A stretch of 64,000 nucleotides of DNA from Heterocephalus glaber (GCF_000247695.1 NW_004624805.1:6090735-6154734), one strand, 5' to 3'; counted from the stretch's first letter, positions 1 to 13,617 are shown. Numbers and translations: made by a program. Notes: generated by a model from the sequence alone, not told the origin.

Positions 1-1704
1 CTGGCACTGAGAATTCTAACTGCAGGCTCTGTGGTTTAAATAAAATGTATCTACAGCAGCTTGGAGCCCTGTTTTAAAATGTTCCATGTTATTTTAGTTC
101 AAGGACAAGCTTTTAAAATTAAAAGAAAACTTTGGGTTTTAATTAGAGATTAAGAGTGAAAGTTGTTTTAAAGGAATGCTAGTATTGAGACCCACCCCAC
201 CGCTGGAGAAAGCATTTGAATTTTTTAAATTAATTCTCCTCTTAAAGAAACAATCTTCATTGACATAGGAAGATCAAACTCCAGAGTGTGCATATTTGCA
301 TGTGCACACACACACACACAGAAAGACATTTTTGTGGTTTTCAAACTATGATAGTCATAGTTCATCCACTCGGAATTATATTTTCCAGTGATTTCAGTCA
401 CATTTTAGATGCAGGACGCAGTATTTTAACAAGCGTTACTGCAGATACAGTGACAGACCTAAGACGAGGCAACTGATATTGCCTCTACCCAATGGATACT
501 GCTGGTGCACCTTAAATGTAAGAAAAGCCTGATATCTCAACAATCTTACAAAACACAAGGGTTGAGGTATGCTGTTCACACAAAAGGATTCACTAGAGAA
601 TTCTTTTAGAACACCCAGTGTCTGCGTGCCCTTTAAACTCGATTCTATTTAAGCCTTACTTTATGGAATGTATCTATTCTGAGAATCAAAACACGCTTTA
701 TATATTTTCTGTGGACTTGTAAAGCACATGAAGCAGAAGGTGAATCTCTAAGCAGGGCAGCGAGTGAAGACACAGACCCAAGGCTCCCAGCAACCTGCTT
801 CCTCCCCTGCCCTCAGTACCCTGGGGCCATAGGGAGGAATCCGACTGCAGTCCTATTTCCTCAACAGACTTGCTGTGCTCTACAAGGAACCCCTTCCTCT
901 CATAAGGAGCTCGTCAGCCTCGTTCCACACCATCTCTTCAGCACACTTTGGACTCTACAGCTCTCAGGAGAGTTGTGATAGCAGATACTTTCATTCCTCT
1001 GGCTACTCTGTTATGTCCCCAGATTCCCACCCCTCTCTACAAAGATGCTCTTGGGCTCCCTGTGTGATTCTAAGGCTAGAATGCCATGGGGTTGTCCCAC
1101 AGAGAGGTTCAGTCCTAAGGGCAGCTCTGCAGCCTCAGATGCCCTCGGCGGGGCTCCGAAGGAAACCATCAGGAAGGCAAAGGAGAGGTGGAATACATTC
1201 CAGGCTGAAGGCACTTACCAAACAAGCTACATGGCTGATCCTAACTTTCCGGAAAACTGAAAGGATTCAGTTGCTCAGAGTAGCAAAGGAGTATCCCTGA
1301 GAACTCTCTCACACACTCAGTTCCTTGCAGATTTTATTCTGCTTTCCTGTTCCTGTGGGAAATGAGGAAAACAGTGGTACCTACTTCCGGGGCGGTAAGA
1401 GGGCTGAGCCAATGCATGCCGGATGCATACCCCAGAGCTGGAGACTCTGTCATTACCACGCCCTCCTGTGAGTCTCCAGACAGTGATTTGAGCTTGACAC
1501 TGAGTCAAGCTCAACCATTAACTCTGGAGGGTCTGACGGAGGGCCTGGGTGAGGGGCTGAAGGCTCTTTTGTAGGCAGAAGAAAAGGAGCCAGAAGGTAG
1601 AAGACTTACAAAAGGAGGTGGAAAGATCTCACACAGATGAACTACCATGTTTGTAACCTTTTTCAGATCTGAGCTGAAATCCGACTCTGCAACATTACAG
1701 CTTA

Positions 1705-2262
1705 CAAGGGCTCACAGAAAAACATGGTAAGTGTTTAAATTTCTAAAATTTATTACAGTAACAGACATACTGCCATCAATTCCCCACCAGATAGCCTCGC
1801 TCGCTTCTGACATACTCACCCATCATTCTTGTCAGTTTCTGAAGCACTTCTGGAAGTCCCCTTTTGTGAGTGTCCTTATAAAGTGTGCTAAAAAACGCAG
1901 CGACTGCTGCTGCCAGGTGCCATCCAATGGAAAGGCAGGCTCGTAAAAACATGATGCTGTGTCCTCATCTGCCTTGTTCACTGGATCTGGCACCGTGTGA
2001 CATCTGGCTCTTCCCCCAAGTCAAAATGACCATGGAAGGTGAACATTTTGCATTGATGCAGGGCATCAAGGCAAGCACACAGTGCAACTAAAGACACTCA
2101 TGGAAGAGCACTTCCCGAACTGCTTCAGAAAGTGGCGAGAAGAATGGGAAAAGTGTGTTTGGAGTGCAGAGGAGTATTTTGAGGGGCACTGTCTAACGGC
2201 AACATGTGTTTTACTGTAATTTTAAAATTTAAACACATACCATATTTTTCAATCAGACCTTG
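1705..2262. mobile_element. Inverted mariner (TcMar) fossil bounded by TIRs
   Basis: The left end (caagggctcacagaaaaacatggtaa...) and the reverse complement of the right end (caaggtctgattgaaaaatatggtat...) are matching terminal repeats. The plus-strand right arm encodes a decayed mariner transposase C-terminus (SLDLAPCDIWLFPQVK, WREEWEKC, EEYFEGH), with the last acidic residue of the D,D,34D triad in LAPCD. The left arm read on the minus strand encodes the same C-terminal end (DFQKCFRN). The element is thus made of two 3' halves facing outward. Confidence 0.75.
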
Positions 2263-2329
2263 TGCACGGGCAAGTTCTGCTGCCTAAATCTTCTCTATCA
2301 TCTTCAAAATAAACATACACAGTAATATA

Positions 2330-2405
2330 TACATCAGGGAGTTATTATGAGGACTAAACAAAATATAACTCATAAAATGGCGTGATGCCAGGCATGTAAT
2401 AATGA
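2330..2405 (+). repeat. MIR 3' fragment
   Basis: gttattatgaggactaaaca ... gcgtgatgccaggcatgtaa, a diverged MIR end. Confidence 0.5.
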
Positions 2406-2631
2406 TGTGGAAGACAGTAGATTTATGACCACATACAGCAAAGAGATGCTACATCCCTCATCCGCCCAGCCCACTCAGCAACACTCCTCCCACTACTGCC
2501 AACCATCCGGCCAGCTACCTTGGGGACCGCACTGTTGGCCTGATGCTCACCTGCATGCTAAGATGCCTGCTTCATGCTATAGAACACATGTAACCTTAAG
2601 GAAAGCAAGATAAATCAAGAATAGAGAGAAA

Positions 2632-2633
<2 letters not shown>

Positions 2634-2673
<40 letters not shown>

Positions 2674-2674
2674 A
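2634..2674. repeat. (TA)n(TG)n microsatellite
   Basis: About nine TA units run directly into about thirteen TG units. Confidence 0.95.
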
Positions 2675-2728
2675 CGTGTGTCTTTTGTACTCATATATAA
2701 ATTTCAACTTAATTAGATAAGGTTTTAT

Positions 2729-2829
2729 TGCACATCTTTTTTGTTCTTTTTTTTTGGTACTGGAGATCAAACTCTGGACCTTGTACTTGCGAGGCAGGCG
2801 ATGGCACCACTGAGCATAATCCCCGGCCC
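2729..2829 (-). mobile_element. ID SINE
   Basis: Reverse-strand ID element with poly-T head and tRNA-like body. Near-perfect 15-bp duplications flank it (TAGATAAGGTTTTAT at 2714 and TAGATAGGGTTTTAT at 2830). Confidence 0.92.
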
Positions 2830-3769
2830 TAGATAGGGTTTTATATTATTCAGCCTGTAGATTACCCATACCAACAGCATTTAAAACACTATGTCTTCTA
2901 TCTCTTAAAATTATCACATTAATGATAATGTTTACTGCATAATAACTTGAGGATGAATGCACAAAGCCTTACACATGTCCCCTTGCTACATGATCTATGC
3001 TGGGGTGGGCAGAATTTTGCCCCCAACTCATGCCTCTGGGACTCCGTCTGTGAACATGTTATGTTCCGTATGAAAAGTAAGTTCAGAGATGTCACTCAGG
3101 TGATCAATCAGCTGACCTTAAAATTGGAAGATTATTCAACATTATAGAGGTGGCCTCTGTGTAATTACAAGAAGACTTAAACGCAGAGCTTTGTCCTGGT
3201 TAATGGCAGAGCCGGGTGTGGGGTGGGTGTGGGCTGCTTGGAAAGTGCAAAGGGCTGGAAGAGAAGCTGAGAGACCAGGAACTGGGGGTCCCAGCCCCAC
3301 AACCATGAGGAGAGGACGATACCAGTGGCCTGAATAAGCTTGTAAGTGGTTTCTTTCCTGGTACCGTTAAGAGTCCAGGGTGATGGACGCTTTGATATTG
3401 GCCTCACGATACGCTGAACATCATCAGCTGCATCAGACTTGACTTACAGAACTGTGACACAAACTGTAAAGTGTGTGATAACTTGTCATGCAGTAAGAGA
3501 AAACACAGGTATGCAAAGTGTCCTTTGATTTGTAACTGTAGTCATGAGAGTTAGGAACTTGATATTGTTAATTTAAAAAAATAGCACATTCCTAACTATT
3601 GCACACAAGCTATTCCTTCCTGGAAATGTATGTGCCATGATCTCAAACTGGCCTTCTGATATCTCCCCTGTTCTTCTTAATGCAGGAGATTCATCTAACA
3701 TCTTAGAGTAAGTACTTAGAAATGCTGCTGGCCATCTGCATAACCAACAAAAGGTGTACAGATGTTTCA

Positions 3770-4672
3770 TTGGAAAAGCAAACCTTTAGGATAAACTAAG
3801 TCCTGAAACTACAAAACTACTAGAAGAAAACATAAGGAAAAAGATCCATGACATTAGTCAAAGCAGTGATTTACTATATATGACCCCAAATGCACAGATG
3901 ATAGAAGAAAAAAGAAAAAGACAAACAGGATTGCATGCATCAAACTAAAAGGCCTCTCTCTGCACAACAGAGGAAACAACAGAGCAACACAGTGAAGAGA
4001 TAAAACACAAATTAGGAGAATATATTTTTCATCATGTATCAGGTAACAGGCTAATGTCTAAAATATACAAGAAATTCAGAAATAAGACAAATAACCTTAT
4101 TAAGAATAGGAAAAGAGCTTCATAGACATTTCTCAAATGACAGACATACAGCCAATAGATACATGACAAATGCTCAGCATCTCTAGTTATAAGATAAATG
4201 CAAATTAAAAACACAATGAGAGATCACTTCATACTTGTTAGCTTGGCCACTGTCAAAAAGATGAACGATGACGGCTAACAATCAGGAAAAGGGAACACCC
4301 GCATGCCATTGGCTATTTATTACTATAATAAAGTAAGTTTTTATAGCCATTATGGAAAACATTAGGAAAGTCCCTCAAAAAAACTAAAAATAGAATTCTA
4401 CTATCCAGCAAACCCATTATTGGGTATACACCCAAAGAAACTGACTATAATTAATAATAATGTATTGTATATGTCAAATACTGTAAGAGAAGCTTTAAGA
4501 GAAGATTTTAAATGTTTTTGCCATCACGAAATGGTATCTGAGGTGATAGACATGCTTGCTAAGCTCACATAGTCATTCCACGACGTATGTATGTATCAAA
4601 ATGTCACATGTACCATGTATATATAAAATTATATATATAATTATTTGTCAATTAAAAATAAAATGAAAAATA
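3770..4672 (+). mobile_element. Ancient L1 (L1M-type) ORF2 end and 3' UTR
   Basis: Contains the familiar ancient L1 phrases actagaagaaaacataagg, ggctaatgtctaaaatata and atcacttcatac, then a 3' end with gtcaattaaaaataaa. Heavily diverged, with many stops. Confidence 0.8.
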
Positions 4673-5246
4673 AACCTCTCAAATCCCATATTCCCAAGGA
4701 AAGCCTCATGAAAGGGGAAGCTGTAATCATCAGCTAAGAATTACAACTGGCTATTTGCTGTTCATGCCCTCTTCCCAATGGCCAAATCAACTAGTGGTGA
4801 TGTGTAAAATCCCTGATTTTAGTACTTCAAAGGATGTACCAAAGCATGAGGTACAGAATCCAGAGAAAGACCCACTCCTCCTACCAGAGACAATGACAAT
4901 AAAGTCACTGTAAGGAAAGGACTCTAGAAATGTTAAAAATAAAAGTTTTTGGGTCTTGGAAAAATCTTGGGAACAGTGGCCTATTTAAGACATATCACTA
5001 TGTAAGCAGCACAAATTCTAGATGTTGACAAAGATGGACAATCACACTTATTCCTGAAGTGAGAGGGAAAAAAAAATCACAGAAAAATATTCTGTGCTCA
5101 CTGTGCCACTTTCCAGAGACACGGAAGTATTGTGAAATATTCAGCCAACTCTCTCATAGTCACAAACCAGGAGAGAATCTGAACAGGAATGCCCTGAGCA
5201 AAGACAACATACTTTATTGTTAAAAGGGGGAAAGTGTCTAAATAGA

Positions 5247-5300
5247 GGAAGAAGGAGGGAAAGGAGAAGGAGGAGGAGGAGGAAGAGGAGGAGGAAAAGA
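5247..5300. repeat. GGA/GAA-rich purine tract
   Basis: Purine-only stretch (gaagaaggagggaaaggag, then repeated gga units), interrupted near its ends. Confidence 0.9.
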
Positions 5301-6728
5301 TGGAAAGGTGTTAGAGGAAAGCAAAGATACTTTACCATTTTCATGATAAATCAAACATACAAATTTTAATAGTACTTTGTTAACATAATGTTTTTCAAAC
5401 ATGTGAATCCTTTCTCTCCCGTGGTGTTTTTTCATGTATGATTTTAATTGACTACATCTGGAGCACTACCTAAAAATTACTAAAGTAACCCGAGTACAAA
5501 AGGGTAAAAAAACAATATGGGCATACAATATTTAATGCTCCATTAATTGATAATTTTCCTTGAAGAAAAGATTGGCAAAAAGGAGTGGAATTCCTAGCTC
5601 CTTGTTTTTACTTAAAAATTCCCAACAGTGCTCACTCAAACAAAGAACTTAAGTTTTCCACTGGAAAGACAAAAAGAAAAGTTCCTAGCAGGCCCTGCCA
5701 CATGCTTAGCTACAGAGTAAAATAGTATCCATTTGGATCCAAGTCACATTTCAAAAGCACTGGATTTATTAGGTGCACAACTGCCAAGTAATACTATATC
5801 ATTTTATTGTAATTACAGGTATTTTTACTTAATTAAATTGCATTTAGATCTTTATTTCAGGCAGTGTAGATTAGGAAATTTTTTCTATAATGTCTTGTTT
5901 ATGCAGATGAAACCTATCAGGAATTCTGTAAGAGTTCCAACTGTTCCATTCTTCAGTTACTCTGTACTTATTATTCCTTGACATTCGGAATCTGCATAAT
6001 TTTGAATGTGTATAAATTCTCAATGAAAACTACTGGAAACTAAGAAAATATCTCTTGTGATAAAACTATTGATAGAAGTCTATATTACAAAGTTCCCCTC
6101 TAAGATAGTACACTTAATAAGCTTGACTCCTTTCTCCCTCAAAAATCTCATTAAAATTATAGAAAGTGAATATAAACTCGGATGTGTGCCTACAGTGCTC
6201 AAAAACAATACAGGTCATCACTGCCAAAGCATAAAAGTTGAGAAATTCATGAAAGATAGAATACATATGGCATCACGTTGGTGGGGAAATGTAAACAGAG
6301 CACCACAACTCAAATCATGTGGTCGTCAAAACTGAGGCCAAGCCTGAGCGGGTTCTCCCAGCAGCGCACAGAGGACATTCTCGTCAGAATTTCAGTCAGA
6401 GAATCAGGGGGCCATGAAGAGAGTCTTGAAAGTCCCAGTTAAAGAACAGCCATCAGAAACTCGAGGCCATGGATTTACTGCCTTGCTGAGTTCATAGAGA
6501 ATTTTCTAAATCATCCAGCTACAAATGTTCTTTCAACAAAATGGGGGGTCTGGGCCTGTTTAAAGAGGAATCCTAGCAAAGGTTTATAAGCCGTAACAAG
6601 TACAATGGTGCTGAGGGTAAAACTCAGTGGGTTCCAACCTCAGCACTAAAAAACAGACTCAGAGTAGAGATTCAGGTAACTTCTGATCTGTAAAGGGGCT
6701 ATAGCTGCCATGAAAAAGGAGTGATAAA

Positions 6729-7136
6729 TGATGTTAGTTTTCCTTCACTGTGACAAAATACCTGACATACACAACTTAAAGGGGGTAAAGATTTATTTTT
6801 GGCTTATGGTTTCAGAGGTTATAGTTCATAGTCCATCAGTTCTGCTGTTTGGGGCCTTTGGCAAGGCAGACCATCATGGCAGAGGGGGTGTGGCAAAGCA
6901 ATGCTGCTCACTTGCTGGTGTCCAAGAAGCCAAACAAAAGAGACGGGAAGGGAAAAATGAAAAAGAGAGAGACGGGAAGGGACCAGGGTCTCACCCCCAA
7001 TGCCACACCCCCAATGACCTAACTTTCTCCCGCGTGCAGGGCCCCACCTTCTACAGGTTCCACCCCTCCCAGTAGTGCCACAGGCTGTTGCTCCAGCCTT
7101 TACTACATGGGCCTCTGAGGGCCATTGCTGAGTCAA
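6729..7136 (-). mobile_element. MaLR-type solo LTR
   Basis: The plus strand has the reversed LTR end (gttttccttcactgtgacaaaatacc ... aagatttatttttggcttat), then ttctgctgtttggggcc and a closing ccacaggctgttgctcc-type start. No internal coding region adjoins it. Confidence 0.65.
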
Positions 7137-7399
7137 TCTATAGCAGAAGATAAAAAGAAGACATTCTTGAAGAATAAAAATAAGCCACCAAAATTAGAAG
7201 GAAAACTACAACAGGAAGGGGATTAATACAGACAGGGGAAAGCTGAAGCCTAGCATACTGGTACTTAGGTGAAGAAACTATCCAGAACATAAAGAGGATG
7301 AAAAATACAAAAGGAAGGGTAGAGAAGTAAGGAATCTCAGGCCAAATCATCTCACAGGCGAAGATCTTTTCAAACTCTCAAGATGATCAAAAGAGCTAA

Positions 7400-8870
7400 C
7401 CTTTACTTGATTTAAAAATTTCCAGAATGGAAAAGGATGAAATGTTTTCTAGTTTATGTCACAAAAGTAGTATAATTCTAATACTAGAACTGTACAAGAA
7501 GGCCATTAGGAAAATGAAGAAATTATAGACAAATCTCACTTGAGTTTTGATGTGAAACTACTAAATAAAATGCTTGTAAATTGAACCCAGGAAAATATTA
7601 AAAGAATGATGTATTGTGATGGAATAAAATTCTTCCCAAAAATTCAATGACAGTTAAACATTAGGAAATTTACCTTAAAAATAACTACATAAATTTTTTT
7701 TTCTTTTGTACCGGGGATCGAACTCCAGTCCTTGTGCTTGCGCAGCAGGCGGCAAAACCCCTGAGCTAAATCCCCGGCCCACTACATAAACATTTTTAAA
7801 AGGAGGACTTGAAGATGGCCTTAAAAATTGAGAAAACAGCATTTTATAAATTCAATAACTGTTCAATTGTTTCTGTGTGTGTATTTTTCTGGTGGGGTGG
7901 AATTTCCTTTACTATTTTAGGAATAAAAGGAGAACACCTTAAATTGATGATTCCCTTGTCCCTTATGATAATCAGAAACTTTCTGAAAAAATATACTTAA
8001 TGATAAAATATAAGAATTCCCTTTAATATTTGCTATCATTGGTATTAGCCAATGATATTCTATAGAATTTCACCAATATGATGCTCTAACTACAAGGAGA
8101 AAGGACGGTAAAGCAAAAATGAGGATAAAGGTATTAAAAATTACTATCTAGTAAAGTTACACTTGTGTACTTTGATAATCCAACCAGACAACCCAATAGG
8201 TTTTCTGTATATCAATGATAGCTATAATATATAATTGGCAATAAATTGTCCAAAAGAAATGGTAAGAATAACAAATAAAATTCCTAATAATTAACTTAAT
8301 GAGAAACATACAGGCTCCACGTAAAGAAAAATATAAAAACTTACTGAGTGTCATGAAAAACAACCAAAACACACATCCCTCAGTGGAAGGACTTGATATA
8401 ACAAAGACAAAAATATTCCCCAAGTAATATTCATTGCTAATATTCCAACTAATATTCAATGCAATTCTGACTTAATTTCCAACAAGTTTTATCTTAATAT
8501 GGAACTTGTCAAACTTATTTGAAAGTTCAACAGGAAAATTAAATTCAAGAGCCTAGATGAGACTATTTGGAAAAGAAATAAAAGTAGACACAACCTGCCA
8601 TAAGTCAAAATGTAAAATATAGCCATGAAAATAGAATACTTCTAATACAAGAATTTTTTAAGTTTGATGGAATACAAGAGTCTAGAAATGGATATTCATA
8701 TAACAGAATTTAGTATATAATAAAGGTAGCATTTCAAATCAATAAAGAAAGGTTTAAAAAAGTGTTCCATTATGTTGGGGCAACTGGCTTTCCACTTGGA
8801 AAAAAACAGAAGTCTGACAATTACATCACGTAATTTACAAAAGTAAATTGTAGGTAGGTTATAAGTATTT
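7400..8870 (+). mobile_element. Ancient L1 ORF2 fragment
   Basis: Diverged ORF2-like sequence in order: RT region near 7480-7680 (agacaaatctcacttg, gtaaattgaacccagga), then later ORF2 phrases near 8150-8760 (gttttctgtatatcaatgat, aattttatcttaatatgga-like). It is split by an ID SINE at 7694-7780. Confidence 0.65.
7694..7780 (-). mobile_element. ID SINE
   Basis: Reverse-strand ID element flanked by a perfect 10-bp duplication, ACTACATAAA (7684-7693 and 7781-7790). Inserted into an ancient L1. Confidence 0.95.
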
Positions 8871-10874
8871 AGTACACATTAAAATAATAAAAATATCAGA
8901 AAAAGGTAGAAACATCCTTCTTCATGTCGGGATACATCTTCCTAAAAATGACACACAACATACCATACACAATGGCAGACTTAACCCTAATACACCCCCT
9001 TCCCTGGGCAGAGGGTCCCGTGCCTGCTACCACTGCCAAGTTCCCCAGTGCTCCTTCAAGATGCTCCTGCCCCATTGCTTGAAACCAAGTTCTGTTTGTA
9101 ACAGAGATGATATGACAAATTTATCGTCAGAGGAGTAAGGTCCTTACAGATTATCTTGCCATGCACCTTAATTTTATAGCCAAAAGAAAGGAGGCCCTGC
9201 TTAACAAGGGGACTTGCCTTAGAACACAATCCCAACTGGTAGCAGATCTGGCTGAATGCACAGCTCTTTATTTCTAAGGCATCACTCTCTGTTTTTTCCA
9301 CATTCGAATTTCCTGGGGCCTAATCTACACATGGGTCATTTCATGCCAGGTAAGGAGGCTAACTGCACAGAAAATTTGAGCCCAGCAAAGCCATTTTCCA
9401 AACCACAGCTGAAGCAACAGGAATTTAACTATCTTCAAAATATAGATTAAAGCTGCAATGTTTCAACAGCATTTCTTTGGATCTTCTGTATGATCATCAT
9501 AAAAGCAGCTGAGGGGCAGTTAGGTTTCAGGACAGCACAGACAGCGCATAGGCCTCTCAGTTCTTTTCTGAGCTTCCTTACTTAGCATCTCACCAAGTCT
9601 GTGTGTGTGTTGGGGGTGCAGACTAGGACTGGTATTTGGGGGTTAGTAGTATGTCATGAAATCATAAAATTGAGCTTTTTTTATATTTTCCTAATGAGAG
9701 GAAAGTTATTGTAACTATAAACTAAATTTTACTGCTTCAATCATAGTAACTGTGAAACAGTCCTCAAATACCTTTCAAGATAGTTGAGAATTACTATTCC
9801 AGAGGATTTATGTTTCTGCTTTTCTGGGCACATGTGAACAACAACCAAAAAAACATATTGCCCAAAAAAATTCTGAAAAAAAAGTACACTGGTTAGGTAA
9901 ACTCAAGGTTCCATGAGCTATGAGAAAATCTGAACTGGTACCATATTTCTCCAAAGGCCTAAAGTAAAGGAACCCAGGAGATACAGTAACAACTAAAACA
10001 AGACAATTGCACTGACAAAGTTCTGAAAAAGCTCCTCCATCCAGCTCAAGAGAAAATTACAGGAGAATTTAACAGCTCAAAAGAAAATCATAGGGGAAAA
10101 AAAGCAGAGCAAGAATTAGCACAGTCAAAAACACAGTAAGAGAACATGGGAAACAACAGTATCAGTCAGCCTTGGTCAAAGGCCTTGAGGATGCACAAAC
10201 AATTGAGATAACACAATCTTCTAGCTTTCTGCAAGGCCAACATCAAGGCAAAGGCACTTGGCACCAAAGGCACAACTGCTGGCCGGGATTTTATGCTCAG
10301 AAATGTAAGACCCAGTAACATTTAAGGAATTCTTGTGCTTGCCAGCTGGCCAACCTCTCACCTTGAAGCCATGTGACAAATGACCCTAAATACCACTTTG
10401 CCTTTTAATGCATCTGTTGTCTAAATCAGTGTTGAAACTGAAGGACAGCCTCTGAATCTTGGCCCTTAGCAAAAGGGTACATTTTCGTGTCATAATGACA
10501 GTCTTGGCAGAATGGGGCATTCTCACTGCAAATGTCTCTGCCATACCGAGATCCGTCCGCCATAACCTGAGTCTGGCTTTACTGAAGGCACAGTCAGTTC
10601 CCTACACACAGGCAGCTATGTGAAAACTTAAAGAGCAAAGTGTTTCTTGGAAATCTCACTTTATGAACGGTTGTCTCTCACCACCTTTCAGAGTTTTAAA
10701 AGCTTTCATTTTTCATTTGAGTTGTTTTTCCATTTTAGTTTTATATTACCCAAATAGTCCTCTCTGAATCAGCACTATAAAAAACTTTACTCTTTATTTA
10801 AATGAAAAGTGATTAAAGGCAAAATTTATTTTGTGAGCATATTGTTTCTGTCAAAGATGTACATCTTAAACACT

Positions 10875-10972
10875 GTAAGAAGAATGAAGGTGCACTCTAT
10901 GTACATGTACCGACTCCTCACAATGAATGCAATTCATTATGTACCTTAAACATGTACAACTGAAAAAAGGAA
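10875..10972 (+). mobile_element. L1-like 3' terminal module
   Basis: Contains gtacatgtaccgactcctcacaatgaatgc, then attcattatgtacc and an A-rich end. Arranged as in the other L1 3' termini of this window. Confidence 0.5.
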
Positions 10973-11029
10973 AGATTTATAAAGAAGAGAAAAATGCTCC
11001 CCAAATCACTGGGCAAACAGGCAGCTTTT

Positions 11030-11560
11030 TTTTTTTTTTTGGCTTGAATTCTTTTATTGGTACATTTTAGGCATACAATACGTTTACATTTATCTTTGGG
11101 TGCTTGCACCTGTACATGATGGATCTTGGTTCTTATCTTTTCCCTATTCCCTGTGTGCCCTTCACCCCCTCCACCCTTCCCTATTTACAAAGACTTCGTT
11201 TCCATTTTTTTTCCTTTTCTCATAATGTTTCCTTTCCCCATCTCCTCCTCCCACCACCCCTACCCCTTTGGACCTTTTCCTTATTTTAAAGTATCAATTA
11301 TTAGTTATTAATCCTTTTAGTCCTTATTACACTGTTTCTCACACTAGAGAAACTATTTGTTATTTACACATGTGTGTCCTGTTTATTTCACTTAAGAGTA
11401 TGGCCTCAATATGCATCCATTTAGCTATAAATGTCTCTAGTTTCTCGTTCTTTATGGCTGAGTAGTACTCCATTTTATAAAAAAAACCACATCTTCTTTA
11501 TCCAGTTTCCAGTTGATGGGCACTTGGGCTGTTTCCAAGCTGTAGCTATTACAAACTGTG
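11030..11560 (-). mobile_element. 5'-truncated L1 3' end
   Basis: Closely similar to the full-length L1 at 37011-37548, including the poly-T start, the tattggtacattttaggca end module and the end of ORF2. It breaks off where the full-length copy continues. Imperfect 14-bp duplications flank it: AACAGGCAGCTTTT (11016-11029) and AACAAGCAGCTTTT (11561-11574). Confidence 0.92.
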
Positions 11561-13544
11561 AACAAGCAGCTTTTAACCCTATCTGCAGTCTAGCCCTCTG
11601 GACAATGCATCTAGGCCTCAATGACAATAGTTAAGGCACTGTGAATAAGCGAAGGGCAAACTTCGTTTGTTTTCCAACCTGAGGGGACCAATTCTACACC
11701 TGAAGTGCACACCCCCCGCCCCAGCACTTCAGGTATCCCACCCTGCTCCACCCTACTGCACTGGGGGGTAACAGTTCATGATTCACTTTTCTGACTGTGA
11801 AGACCCGACACTGTTGGAAGCAGATGAGGGTGTGGCTGGTAAAGGCGAGAACTTAGCCATCTCCCTCAAACCACCTTTCAATTGGGTTGTTACCATCACT
11901 CAACTTGTTTCTGACCACTTCCTGGAAATGACTTCAGTGTCTCCAGAGATGTACTGGTCAGAGGGAAGATACCACTGCTCATTTTCAAAAGCTTCTCTGT
12001 TTTCTCAACTATGTTCAATTCCTGCTACTCTAACACACACACTCATGCCACAGACCTTTGACTGCTAGTATTTGCTATTAGGTATCTTCGCCATCCATTC
12101 CTTTTTCCTTTAATAACCAAAGGACGATCCCTAGGCATCATGTGTGGTTGTCACAATCTTGTGTTAGGACCTTTCCATAGTAGTCATTAAAAGAAACTTT
12201 TAGAAATGTTCACACATCTTTCCCAAGTTCTCGAAAGTTCAATATTAATGATGTAAATATTTTTAAAGTAAACGCCGCTTAATTACCTGCAACTGCCAAA
12301 AGCAATTAAGACTTGCTATAGCAAGGATCAGATTCATTTTTCCAAGCAATGGAGCAATACGTACATAAAAAGAATTTTCAGTGCCTACTATAGTAAATAA
12401 AACAATTTCCCAACTTGCAAAATAAGGGATTGAGCCGAAAAAATTTTTTTAAAAATTGACTTCTGGACTTGCAAAAGTCCCTGATTATTTACCTCTTTAG
12501 TGCAATGAAATTGAAAGAGATTAGGTACCAGAGCTGTCAAAGAGGAAAGGGTAAAAAAGCTCATTATACAGCCACTATTTAAACATGCCATCTTTCATTT
12601 CAACTGAAATCCAGGAAAAAAACTCAAATTTTACGAAAGAAATTAGGCAGAGTAAACAAGTTTATTATTACCTCTTCTTATTCCTCAAAACTCACAATTA
12701 TAAATGATATCATTTGTCATAAAAAACAAGAGCACAAGCATCCAAAGTTTAAAAGGACCCAAATTCTGGGCTGGAAGAAAACACATATTTATCCTGAGTG
12801 AAAAAATTTGTTACATCAACAAGGCAAATTTTGACACAGAAAAATACTTGTTTAATTTTAGAAACAAAATAGAGAGGCAGAAGGGAAAAACTAACTGCAG
12901 CTGAGAGAGAGAAAGAAGACTGCTTCCATACCATATTCATTAAATAGAATGTCTTGTTATTTTCACAAACAATAAATTTTTTTGACATCTTTTTCAGTCT
13001 CAGGCTACAGAAGTGTCAATGGATCTTATTTGTTCTCATCAGAGTTTATAAACCTAACTGGACTTAGTAGGAGTTATGCAATTATATTTTTTATATATAG
13101 AAGGAGGGGAAAAAAGACCCTTTTATGCCAGCCTGAGTGTGGCTTGAATTTTTATGACTTATTTAGAAGCCCCAGGGAATGAAAAATTCTCTTAATGGAA
13201 ACACTGACACAGTCTTAAATACGTACACTGACCTCAACAAGCACACGGTCTATGTAGGAAACTGCACCAGGATGCGACTGACCCTTTCAGCAAGTTTGAA
13301 ATACACCAAGTTTCAGAACATCAATTACAATGTATTTGCTGATAAATGCCAATAGAAGAGTAAAGCCAAAACCAGAGACTTCCTCTTCAGAACCAAAGTC
13401 TCACACTGGTAAACATGTTTTTAATAGGAAAATACACAAAACGCATGGGATCTTTATTGTTACATGTGGAAGAGAGAGAAAATGTAACATTTCCACATGC
13501 ACTTTCTCCTATTTTGAGATGTGATTAAAAATAAGTTTTTCTCC

Positions 13545-13617
13545 CTGCTGGTGGTGATGTAAACCGGGGCCTCTCACATTCTAGCCGAGTGCTCTACCAC
13601 TGAGCTACACCCGGCCC
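13545..13617 (-). mobile_element. Older ID/tRNA-Ala-type SINE
   Basis: The minus strand reads GGGTGTAGCTCAGTGGTAGAG, then a diverged B box (CCCCGGTTTA). It has no clear A-tail or duplication. It resembles a tRNA but has lost the acceptor stem and B-box integrity. Confidence 0.75.

Noticed and set aside
13545..13617. tRNA-Ala-like sequence
   Set aside because: It has an A box but a decayed B box and no acceptor stem. It is an ID-type SINE, as are the other tRNA-like hits.
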